NCBI GenBank assembly: GCA_041158225.1
Contig: JBEBBU010000030.1
Span: forward strand, 1 to 6,926
Length of the DNA: 6,926 bases
Source: JBEBBU01 sp041158225
Lineage (GTDB): Bacteria; Pseudomonadota; Gammaproteobacteria; Methylococcales; Methylococcaceae
Reading direction: 5' to 3'
Shown here: positions 1 through 5,399 of the stretch, in pieces
How positions within the stretch are numbered: the first letter of the stretch is position 1
Layout of the letters: each line of letters starts with the position of its first letter
The notes under the pieces: model-generated
Databases searched by the model: none
The model's input: only the letters and a program-made list of their open reading frames with translations
What the model was told of the DNA's origin: nothing
Position numbers and translations under genes: made by a program

Positions 1-198
1 CATCCCGATCTGGCGGTGACCTATGCGAAGGTCAAGACCAAGTTGAAAACTCACTCGGCAAAAGCCATTACAGAAATGGATTTTGCTCTGGCCAAAAAAA
101 TTGAAGAAGTGGTTCTCTGGCAAGCCAGGGAGGAGTTTCCGGGAATTTTGGAAGGCACGCCCGTCGATCAGCGTTTCAGGTATCTGCGTTATGACTGA
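1..198 (+). CDS. C-terminal part of an unrecognised protein
   Basis: The reading frame is open from the first base of the window and stops at TGA 196-198, giving the last 65 residues of a protein whose start lies to the left. The visible tail is mostly helical and charged. It has a Lys-rich stretch (YAKVKTKLKTHSAKA), an amphipathic segment (FALAKKIEEVVLWQAREEF), and it ends in RFRYLRYD. Codon use is ordinary and no stop interrupts it. A GTG at 16 could be read as a start, but the frame is open upstream of it with no ribosome-binding site, so the gene is better read as truncated by the window edge. It converges on the ATPase gene. I do not recognise the family and see no signal peptide, membrane segment or metal-binding motif, so no function is assigned. 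Confidence 0.6.
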   Translation, partial: HPDLAVTYAKVKTKLKTHSAKAITEMDFALAKKIEEVVLWQAREEFPGILEGTPVDQRFRYLRYD

Positions 199-332
199 AA
201 CGATTTCCAGCTCACATCGGCCTTGCCACGAGCGGTCTCAAACCGGTCAGGTTTGCGCTTGTGCGAGCTTTCAGCCTTGTAAATCAGAACATAGCCCTGC
301 TGGCTGAACGAACTGTCCTGTTTCTGATCCAT
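189..332 (-). CDS. possible 47-residue small protein downstream of the ATPase
   Basis: ATG 330-332 opens a 47-codon frame ending at TAA 189-191. The product begins MDQKQDSSFSQQGYVLIYKAE and continues with a basic, charged stretch (SSHKRKPDRFETARGKADVS) ending WKSFQS. It overlaps the 3' end of the ATPase gene by 49 bases in a different frame and the convergent plus-strand gene by 10 bases. In its favour: most of it lies outside both neighbours, codon choice is ordinary (CAG, AAG, CTG, GGC, no rare Arg or Ile codons), and composition is protein-like. It could be translationally coupled to the ATPase. Against it: the only Shine-Dalgarno-like element is a GAG 2 bases before the ATG or a GGTGG about 11 bases upstream, and I know no family that matches. 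It has no hydrophobic segment, so it would be a small soluble, basic protein if real. Confidence 0.35.
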   Translation of the reverse strand: MDQKQDSSFSQQGYVLIYKAESSHKRKPDRFETARGKADVSWKSFQS

Positions 333-3028
333 TTCTCAAGTGCCACCACGAGACTGATGATGAGACCTGCAACGCCGGCAAGGCTCCATTCCTCAAGATG
401 CACAGGAGCCGTGTGAAAGAATCTGTTCATGGCCGGCGTATAGATGATCAGGGCCTGAGCGGCAGCCATCATGCCAATGCCCGCCCATATCCAGCGGTTG
501 CTGAACCAGCCTGCAGAAAAAACCGAGGCAAAGAGGGACCTGCAGTTGAACAGGTAAAAGGCTTCTCCCACTGTAAACATGTTCATCACTGCCGTTCTGG
601 CCTTGTCCATGCTTTCTCCATGAGAGAGTTCCCATTCGAACAGTACAAAGGCTGCGGCGGTCAGCAATACGCCCACGACGGTGGAACGGAGCATCAGGGC
701 TCCTGTCATGATAGCCTGATCAGGATGACGGGGTGGTCGCTGCATGATGCCGCTTTCCCGGCCTTCAAATGCGAGTGGCAGCCCAAGCAGGACCGCTGTG
801 GTCATGTTCAGCCAGAGAATCTGGGCCGGAAGCATGGGAAGTTCGAGGCCAAGCAGAATAGCGATAAGTACAATCAGTCCTTCACCGATATCCGTAGGGA
901 TGGCCCAGGTGATGAACTTGACCAGATTGTCATAAACCCCGCGCCCTTCCTCTACAGCGGCTGCTATGGTGGCGAAATTATCATCTGCCAGTATCATGGC
1001 TGCGGCTTCCCTGGCGACATCAGTGCCTCCCATACCCATGGCAATGCCAATATTGGCCTGTTTCAGGGCAGGGGCATCATTGACACCATCGCCTGTCATG
1101 GCAACGATATGGCCTGAGGCCTGTAATGCCGTCACCAGGCGCAGTTTCTGTTCTGGAGATACACGGGCAAATACCGAGGCTTCAAGAGCAACCAGGCGTA
1201 TTGCCTCTTCATCCATAGCAGCCAGCGTATGACCTTCAATGGCGTAAAGAGCCTTATCGTTGCTGCTTTTCAGGCCAATCTGGCGTGCGATCGCCAGCGC
1301 CGTATCCATATGATCCCCGGTCATCATCTTGACCATGATGCCGGCGCGGTAACAGACCTGAATGGCTCCTGGGACTTCCGTGCGTGGAGGATCCATCATG
1401 GCCTGCAGTCCAAGAAAGGTAAGATCGTTGTTCCTTAAAGGCGACTGTTGGAGATCGAGGGTGTCATGCGGGTGTTCACAGCGCGCGAAAGCCAGAATAC
1501 GCAGTCCCTGACTGGCAAGGTGGGTGACCTGCTGCTGGATCGCATCGGCATCAAGTTCCTGATGCTGCATGGCCGAGGTAAACTGGCCGCTGCAGCGTTG
1601 CAATATGCTTTCAACTGATCCTTTCACATAGACATGGCGGCTTTCACCAGCTGGCTGCTGATGCAGGGTTGCCATGAACTGGCGCGCAGATTCGAACGGG
1701 ATAGCATCCAGACGGGGATGCGACTGCAGCATCGTATCGGTTTCGATGCCGGTTTTTCTGGCAGCTACCAGAAGTGCAGCTTCAGTCGGATCACCTTCAA
1801 TAAGCCACTGCCCGCTATTTTCCGCAAGCTTTGCCTCATTGCAGAGCACACCTGCTTTAAGTAGTTCCAGCAGGCACGGCAGGGGGGGGGCATCAATACT
1901 GATTTTATGGTGATCATGCAGAATATCGCCGTGGGGTGCATAGCCAGTACCGGTCAGTTCGAAAAGCTGGGACCCTGCATAAATGGCACGCACGGTCATC
2001 GCATTCTGTGTCAGTGTGCCAGTCTTGTCCGTACAGATGACCGTGGTGCTACCCAGGGTTTCCACAACCGGCAGTTTCCTGACGATGGCCTTGCGCCTGG
2101 CCATACGTTGCACACCGATGGCGAGGGTAATGGTGAATGCCGCGGGCAGGCCTTCAGGAATGGCGGCTACAGCCAGTGCTACCGAAGCAGTCAGCATGGC
2201 GAGTGGCGCTTCACCCATCCACCAGCCGGCTATAAATGCAATGCAGGCCAGTGCAAGAATGATCCACATCAGCAGCCAGCTGAACCCCGCCAGTTTCCGG
2301 CTGAGCGGTGTTTCAAGTTCACTGGCTTCAGCGATCAGGCGGTGGATGATGCCAATTTCAGTATTTTCACCGGTACTGACCACCAGCCCATGACCACGTC
2401 CATGCGTCACCAGTGTTGATGCAAAAGCCATGTTGCTCCGGTCAGCAAGTGGTGTTCCATTGGGAAGGACAGAGACGCATTTCTCTACCGGGATGGATTC
2501 GCCAGTCAGGGCTGATTCGTCAATATGGAGCTCATGGCTTCTCAGCAGGCGCAGATCGGCAGGAACCCGGTCGCCGGACTGGAGACTGACGATATCACCA
2601 GGTACGATCTGGGTGGCACTGATCAACTGATACTGGCCATTCCTGAGCACACTGGCAGAATAGTTGAGTGATCTGCTCAGAGCCGTGACCGCACGCAAAG
2701 CGCTGATTTCCTGCAAACAGCCAATAATGGCATTGACCAGAACCACGCCTGCAATCACGCTGGCATCCACCCAGTCATCCATGAAGGCAGTCATGATGGC
2801 GGATACCAGCAGGATATAGATCAGTGGATGATTGAACTGGTCAAGTAGCAGCCAGATGGGATGTTTACCCCGCCTGATGGAAAGGTGGTTAAGCCCGGTG
2901 GTTCTGATCCGTTGCAACCAGATAGCCTGGGGTAGGCCAGTTTCCGCGCTGCTCTGCAGACGATCAAGCAGGATGGACGTCTCCATCGCATGATAATCTG
3001 CTGCTCTGTGATAGCTGTGATCCTGCAT
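284..3028 (-). CDS. P2A-like cation-transporting P-type ATPase
   Basis: Complete 914-residue inner-membrane pump that would use ATP, through an aspartyl-phosphate, to move cations. Visible in order: N-terminal cation-ATPase motif YHAMETSILLDRL (about 12-24); M1-M2 (57-83, 86-106); actuator domain with TGES at 175-178; M3-M4 (about 249-270 and 277-305) with PEGLP at 291-295; phosphorylation site DKTGT with Asp334; nucleotide domain with KG at 469-470; DPPR at 546-549; hinge TGDGVND at 645-651; M5-M10 from about 703 to 898. Length is normal for P2 ATPases. The first ATG is preferred over Met15 because the YHAM motif lies before or at Met15; the Shine-Dalgarno is weak. Aligned by eye to SERCA, M4 Glu309 and M5 Glu771 are kept (Glu292, Glu716) and Asn768 is Asp713. 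M6 reads NMTTA, with Ala745 at the Asp800 position. The substrate is therefore uncertain (Ca2+, Mn2+, Mg2+ or monovalent). A C9 tract lies in codons 380-383. Confidence 0.96.
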   Translation of the reverse strand: MQDHSYHRAADYHAMETSILLDRLQSSAETGLPQAIWLQRIRTTGLNHLSIRRGKHPIWLLLDQFNHPLIYILLVSAIMTAFMDDWVDASVIAGVVLVNAIIGCLQEISALRAVTALSRSLNYSASVLRNGQYQLISATQIVPGDIVSLQSGDRVPADLRLLRSHELHIDESALTGESIPVEKCVSVLPNGTPLADRSNMAFASTLVTHGRGHGLVVSTGENTEIGIIHRLIAEASELETPLSRKLAGFSWLLMWIILALACIAFIAGWWMGEAPLAMLTASVALAVAAIPEGLPAAFTITLAIGVQRMARRKAIVRKLPVVETLGSTTVICTDKTGTLTQNAMTVRAIYAGSQLFELTGTGYAPHGDILHDHHKISIDAPPLPCLLELLKAGVLCNEAKLAENSGQWLIEGDPTEAALLVAARKTGIETDTMLQSHPRLDAIPFESARQFMATLHQQPAGESRHVYVKGSVESILQRCSGQFTSAMQHQELDADAIQQQVTHLASQGLRILAFARCEHPHDTLDLQQSPLRNNDLTFLGLQAMMDPPRTEVPGAIQVCYRAGIMVKMMTGDHMDTALAIARQIGLKSSNDKALYAIEGHTLAAMDEEAIRLVALEASVFARVSPEQKLRLVTALQASGHIVAMTGDGVNDAPALKQANIGIAMGMGGTDVAREAAAMILADDNFATIAAAVEEGRGVYDNLVKFITWAIPTDIGEGLIVLIAILLGLELPMLPAQILWLNMTTAVLLGLPLAFEGRESGIMQRPPRHPDQAIMTGALMLRSTVVGVLLTAAAFVLFEWELSHGESMDKARTAVMNMFTVGEAFYLFNCRSLFASVFSAGWFSNRWIWAGIGMMAAAQALIIYTPAMNRFFHTAPVHLEEWSLAGVAGLIISLVVALEKWIRNRTVRSASRAMF

Positions 3029-3048
3029 GAAAGTGCCAATGGGAGTGA

Positions 3049-3066
3049 TTCTGGCTCGTGCCAGAA
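3049..3066 (-). promoter_or_regulatory. inverted repeat in the ATPase leader
   Basis: TTCTGGC (3049-3055) and GCCAGAA (3060-3066) form a perfect 7-base inverted repeat with a 4-base spacer, 20-38 bases upstream of the ATPase ATG. It could be an operator or a hairpin in the 5' leader of the mRNA. I see no convincing -35/-10 pair beside it, so its role is inferred from position only. Confidence 0.3.
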
Positions 3067-3085
3067 ATGTTATCGGGATGCGCGG

Positions 3086-3109
3086 AAAACCCCGTTGTTC
3101 AGGGCGGGG
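3086..3109 (-). terminator. probable Rho-independent terminator after vapBC
   Basis: Read on the minus strand, CCCCG (3109-3105) pairs with CGGGG (3094-3090) across a 10-base loop and is followed at once by TTTT (3089-3086). It lies about 140 bases beyond the vapC stop and just before the ATPase leader, so it would separate the two minus-strand transcription units. The stem is short and the U-tract only four long. Similar GC-hairpin-TTTT ends also mark the right ends of some IS200/IS605-type elements, which is an alternative reading. Confidence 0.5.
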
Positions 3110-3120
3110 ATGGACAGCGC

Positions 3121-3137
3121 GGACGGCGGAGCCGTCC
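3121..3137. repeat. perfect 7-bp hairpin GGACGGC/GCCGTCC
   Basis: GGACGGC (3121-3127), loop GGA, GCCGTCC (3131-3137). The stem is GC-rich and stable on either strand but has no adjoining T-run. On the minus strand it lies just 5' of the terminator hairpin, so the two would form tandem hairpins at an RNA 3' end. Parts of it can also pair with bases 3203-3209 and 3233-3240 further along the spacer. Confidence 0.55.
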
Positions 3138-3247
3138 TTGGTACTCTGACTAACGGGGCATCTGCTGCTCGATATACTGCCGAGATCAGAGATGGTTTGA
3201 GTTCCGCCGCCAGCTTGAATAAATGTTGCAATCCGTCCGCTTGATTG

Positions 3248-3661
3248 TTAAAACTTTGACCCAAGCAGGAAGGCGTCAATACTAATGGCAGTCTCTGAAA
3301 ATTCCCTTAATAGCTTTTTGTCCTGTGTCACCAGCTTAACGGATAGCTGTCTGGCTAGGGCCACAAATTCACAGTCATAAGCAGAACAGGTGCTACTGGC
3401 AACAAGGTTCATGACCGCGACAGAAGGCAAGGTAAATTCCCGGTCGGTCATCAACGATTCAGCTTCATCCTGCAAAGCTAAGGCTTCGGTCAAGGAAAGC
3501 ATGTTCTGTCTGATATAAAGCGCAAGCACATTGCGAAACTCGCTTCGCCACAGCTCAGGTGCAGCCCAATCAGGATCAACTTGAAACAACTGACTTGCAT
3601 TCTCCGAATAATTCGTCGGCAAGAACAAGTAGCTGATGATATTGGTATCAGCAACGATCAT
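3248..3661 (-). CDS. vapC: VapC-type PIN-domain toxin ribonuclease
   Basis: A 137-residue PIN-domain protein, the toxin of a type II toxin-antitoxin module. VapC toxins are Mg2+-dependent endoribonucleases that cut specific RNAs, often initiator tRNA or the rRNA sarcin-ricin loop. The target of this one cannot be told from sequence. The PIN acidic residues are all visible: Asp5 in VADTN at the N-terminus, Glu41 in RSEFRN, Asp96 in SAYDCEFVALA and Asp114 in VTQDKKL. Length matches the family. The start codon overlaps the vapB stop in an ATGA arrangement (3658-3661), so translation is probably coupled to the antitoxin. The gene looks intact and active. The stop at 3248-3250 is followed by a structured spacer and a probable terminator. 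Confidence 0.93.
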   Translation of the reverse strand: MIVADTNIISYLFLPTNYSENASQLFQVDPDWAAPELWRSEFRNVLALYIRQNMLSLTEALALQDEAESLMTDREFTLPSVAVMNLVASSTCSAYDCEFVALARQLSVKLVTQDKKLLREFSETAISIDAFLLGSKF

Positions 3662-3900
3662 GGACGCCCATTCTCGATAGCTTGATCGATGTCGTCTGCT
3701 GTAATGATATTGGGCTTAATGCTGGCTCGTAGCCGCTCTATGCGTTGTAATCGGTCATTGGTGCTGGGTTTGTTAGCAACCAGCACCTTCTCAAGACAAA
3801 CCAATACCTCACTATTGATACTGCGTCGATGCAGATCGGCAGCGGATTTCAATTGTTCATACAAAGCGTCTGGAATGTTTTTGATGGTCAATGCGGGCAT
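3658..3900 (-). CDS. vapB: VapB/FitA-type ribbon-helix-helix antitoxin
   Basis: An 80-residue antitoxin paired with the VapC downstream. The N-terminal part is an Arc/MetJ-like ribbon-helix-helix DNA-binding fold: beta strand ALTIKNIP (3-10), helix DALYEQLKSAADLH (11-24), then RRSINSEVLVCLEKVL (25-40). The RRSINSE motif is characteristic of FitA/VapB antitoxins. The C-terminal half (about 48-80) is charged and would be the flexible segment that occupies the toxin active site. In this family the protein dimerises, neutralises VapC and, as antitoxin or complex, represses its own promoter. The ATG at 3898-3900 begins the ribbon strand at residue 3, as expected, but no strong Shine-Dalgarno is present. 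It shares 4 bases with vapC. Confidence 0.93.
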   Translation of the reverse strand: MPALTIKNIPDALYEQLKSAADLHRRSINSEVLVCLEKVLVANKPSTNDRLQRIERLRASIKPNIITADDIDQAIENGRP

Positions 3901-3930
3901 ATAGTTAGCTCTGCAAGCAGGTGTGGTTGC

Positions 3931-3960
3931 ATTATGGTTCCTTATCGCAACTCGCGCAAC
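3931..3960 (-). promoter_or_regulatory. putative vapBC promoter and operator
   Basis: On the minus strand TTGCGC (3959-3954) and CATAAT (3936-3931) are separated by exactly 17 bases, a sigma70-like arrangement about 30 bases before the vapB ATG. On the plus strand the hexamer CGCAAC occurs at 3946-3951 and again at 3955-3960, overlapping the -35 box. Such repeats are plausible half-sites for VapB autorepression. Confidence 0.45.
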
Positions 3961-4024
3961 CAGCTGGTTTCAATTAAGCTATGTCCGTAGCGGAGCTGCC
4001 GCACGCTGAGCCACTCTGAAAGGC

Positions 4025-4132
4025 CTATGATGATCTCGATAATCCAGGCTTTTCTTTCTGCTTCGCAGAGAAGGCACGCACCGACTCGCCCAGTGTCGTG
4101 GAAATTGAGTAGGTCCCAGTGATGCGTGTCAT
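4025..4132 (-). pseudogene. N-terminal remnant of a Fic-family gene
   Basis: ATG 4130-4132 opens a 35-codon frame ending at TAG 4025-4027. The first 21 residues (MTRITGTYSISTTLGESVRA, then F) resemble the N-terminus of one group of Fic/DOC-family AMP-transferases, where a G-x-Y...T-x-x-GE-x-V-x-AF motif precedes a proline-rich P-x-PLPP segment. Just after the F the similarity is lost and a lysine-rich unrelated tail leads to the stop, so the body of the gene, including the HPFxxGNG active-site motif, is gone. A good sigma70-like promoter stands upstream, as expected for a true gene start. The match is from memory of the family and rests on about 20 residues. Chance similarity, or a short peptide gene of its own, remains possible. 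Confidence 0.4.
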
Positions 4133-4162
4133 TGAAAGTTGTCTTTAGTAGAGTGCGATCAA

Positions 4163-4191
4163 ATTAAAGCATTCTTTATTTTGAGTGGCAA
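4163..4191 (-). promoter_or_regulatory. sigma70-like promoter for the Fic remnant
   Basis: On the minus strand TTGCCA (4191-4186) and TTTAAT (4168-4163) are 17 bases apart within an AT-rich stretch. Transcription would begin near 4156, about 24 bases before the remnant ATG, and could continue toward vapB. Confidence 0.5.
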
Positions 4192-4192
4192 C

Positions 4193-4358
4193 GATTAAAG
4201 ATCGCTTTCATTGCCTCATGGCGAATCACTTTGTCCGACTTACCCATCCTTCGTCCGTCAGTCCTCCTGTACCTCTGCCGGGTCAGCAGCGCCTGCGCGG
4301 CAGTCTGCCAAGCTCTTCAGGCCTGTCTGGTCGTCCGCTGATGTTTTCATGCAGTCGT
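4193..4358. other. spacer with no recognisable gene
   Basis: This stretch between the Fic-remnant promoter and the HigBA-like control region holds short frames on both strands but none with a recognisable motif or good ribosome-binding site. A plus-strand frame from 4211 runs into the toxin gene, but its residues before the toxin start look like non-coding translation (Ser/Pro/Ala-rich, no family likeness). Confidence 0.4.
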
Positions 4359-4377
4359 TGCTGGCTGATTGCCAGCA
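4359..4377. repeat. inverted repeat upstream of the HigBA-like operon
   Basis: TGCTGGC (4359-4365) and GCCAGCA (4371-4377) form a perfect 7-base inverted repeat with a 5-base loop. It sits about 30 bases upstream of the toxin promoter -35 box. It could be a regulator site or the end of an upstream transcript; there is no T-run. Confidence 0.35.
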
Positions 4378-4397
4378 TGGTCACAAGGTCAAATACT

Positions 4398-4435
4398 ATT
4401 ATGGTCTTGAAGCCATATGGTATGTAGTCCATAAT
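4398..4435 (+). promoter_or_regulatory. promoter embedded in a symmetrical operator for the HigBA-like operon
   Basis: TTGAAG (4407-4412) and CATAAT (4430-4435) are 17 bases apart, a sigma70-like promoter. The same stretch is symmetrical: ATTATGG (4398-4404), CCATATGG (4413-4420) and CCATAAT (4429-4435) are spaced 8 and 8 bases, and the outer arms are inverted copies centred exactly on the central palindrome (4416.5). The right arm overlaps the -10 box, so binding would block transcription. This is what an autoregulatory Xre antitoxin site would look like. The -10 box ends 6 bases before the toxin ATG, so the transcript should start at or next to the start codon. Confidence 0.6.
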
Positions 4436-4441
4436 TTACCT

Positions 4442-4831
4442 ATGACTTGTACAGTTCTCTTTCATGATGCTTTTGACACGGAGTTCAGCAGCCTGAAAGA
4501 GGATCTGCAGGACGAGCTATTGGCGCACGCACGTTTGCTTGCGGAATTTGGTCCAAATCTAGGGCGGCCTACCGTGGATACGCTACAGGGCTCGCAGCAC
4601 ACAAACATGAAAGAGTTACGATTTTCGTGGAACGGCCAGGTTTGGCAAGTTGCATTTGCCTTCGACCCTCAACGGCAAGCCATTCTGCTGGTGGGAGGAG
4701 ACAAAGGTGGCGTCGACCAGCGTCGGTTTTACAAACGCTTGATCAATGTGGCGGATAGCCGTTACGACGAGCATCTGGGCACCCTGACCCAGCATAGTAA
4801 GGAGCCTCATCATGGCAAGAAAACTCGATGA
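4442..4831 (+). CDS. higB: RelE/HigB-type (Gp49-like) toxin
   Basis: A 129-residue toxin of the RelE/ParE superfamily, Gp49-like/HigB branch. Relatives are ribosome-dependent mRNA endonucleases that inhibit translation. Family signs are the N-terminal helical region (FDTEFSSLKEDLQDELLAHARLL, about 11-33), LGRPTVDTLQGS (40-51), MKELRF (56-61), the core beta strands WQVAFAFD and AILLVGGDKGG (68-90), and the closing RRFYKRLINVADSRYDEHL (94-112). An upstream in-frame ATG at 4211 is rejected because the extension looks non-coding and the promoter lies between the two. No Shine-Dalgarno precedes ATG 4442, in keeping with a leaderless message. The gene overlaps the antitoxin start by 20 bases. Toxin-before-antitoxin order is typical of higBA loci. 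The symbol is by family resemblance; RelE-like would be the cautious name. Confidence 0.88.
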   Translation: MTCTVLFHDAFDTEFSSLKEDLQDELLAHARLLAEFGPNLGRPTVDTLQGSQHTNMKELRFSWNGQVWQVAFAFDPQRQAILLVGGDKGGVDQRRFYKRLINVADSRYDEHLGTLTQHSKEPHHGKKTR

Positions 4832-5147
4832 TTTAATAGCCACACTGCCGAAAGAGCGCCAGCAACGGGTAGAGGCGCGCGCGATGGAATTGGCCACGCT
4901 GAAAGATCTTCGATTGGCTGCCCAACAGACCCAGGAGCAACTGGCTGCTACCTTGGGCGTCGGCCAGGACACCATCTCCCGACTGGAAAAGCGCAGCGAC
5001 ATGCTGCTATCTACCCTGCGTCACTATGTGGAAAGCATGGGCGGCAAACTCGAACTCGTAGTCCAGTTTCCGAATCGACCACCAGTGGTCATTGAACACC
5101 TTGGAGAGGAAAACAACACTGGCAGAAAGATCCGCGCAACGGCTTGA
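4812..5147 (+). CDS. higA: Xre/HigA-type helix-turn-helix antitoxin
   Basis: A 111-residue antitoxin partner of the upstream toxin. A charged helical N-terminus (1-34, with LPKERQQRVEARAMEL) precedes a Cro/C1-type helix-turn-helix: TQEQLAATLGV (40-50) and recognition helix GQDTISRLEKR (51-61). Next come the dimerisation helices LLSTLRHYVESMGG (65-78) and a C-terminal strand KLELVVQFP. This is the architecture of single-domain Xre antitoxins paired with RelE/Gp49-like toxins. It should bind and neutralise the toxin and repress the shared promoter, presumably through the palindromic array at 4398-4435. A good ribosome-binding site, AAGGAG (4799-4804), lies 7 bases before the ATG, inside the toxin gene. 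It would favour strong antitoxin synthesis relative to the leaderless toxin. No terminator was recognised after the stop. Confidence 0.9.
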   Translation: MARKLDDLIATLPKERQQRVEARAMELATLKDLRLAAQQTQEQLAATLGVGQDTISRLEKRSDMLLSTLRHYVESMGGKLELVVQFPNRPPVVIEHLGEENNTGRKIRATA

Positions 5148-5399
5148 ATCTGCAGGTCGGAGATGAGGTATCCGATGCTCGGAATCGATGTTTAAACCGA
5201 GTTGCTGCCAGCACGATAATACATAACGAAGCGGTAGGCACAGGGGGCTGGCTGGCCATTGACGTTTGCAAGCAGTTGTTGCTGACGGCTTGCCAGCAGG
5301 CATCTGGTTTCCTGCAAGGTCTGCCTGCTGATCTTGGTCTGTCCGGAGTCCTGCAGGCAGTTTTTGCGCAAGAGGCCGTCCTGCCGCACTCGCGCCGCC
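5148..5399. other. spacer between higA and the intron remnant, no recognised gene
   Basis: About 250 bases without an identifiable gene. Frames of 60-150 codons exist on both strands but their translations carry no motif I recognise. One minus-strand frame (5192-5389, product ending RFVMYYRAGSNSV) is protein-like and could be the tail of a decayed element, but I cannot support it. A GTTTAAAC palindrome lies at 5190-5197. Confidence 0.4.
5294..5330. repeat. 9-bp inverted repeat
   Basis: CAGCAGGCA (5294-5302) and TGCCTGCTG (5322-5330) are perfect inverted copies separated by 19 bases. They stand within the unassigned spacer about 70 bases before the intron-derived sequence. There is no T-run and no adjoining gene end, so it may be a protein site, an element end or chance. 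Confidence 0.35.

Noticed and set aside
239..255. CAAACC-ggtca-GGTTTG inverted repeat between the convergent genes, as a bidirectional terminator.
   Set aside because: The stem is only 6 bases and neither strand has a following T-run. It also lies within a possible small ORF.
398..2630. Many long plus-strand frames opposite the ATPase (for example 398-1117, 1907-2419, 1983-2393).
   Set aside because: They are antisense shadows of a fully supported 914-codon gene. Their translations have no motif and are Cys/His/Gly/Ser-rich in the manner of antisense frames.
4211..4441. Longer start for the RelE/HigB-type toxin (206 residues from 4211).
   Set aside because: The extension has no family likeness, and the promoter and symmetrical operator lie inside it. 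The family's usual length fits the start at 4442.
4616..5002. Minus-strand frame of 128 codons.
   Set aside because: It lies antisense to the well-supported toxin and antitoxin genes and shows no motif.
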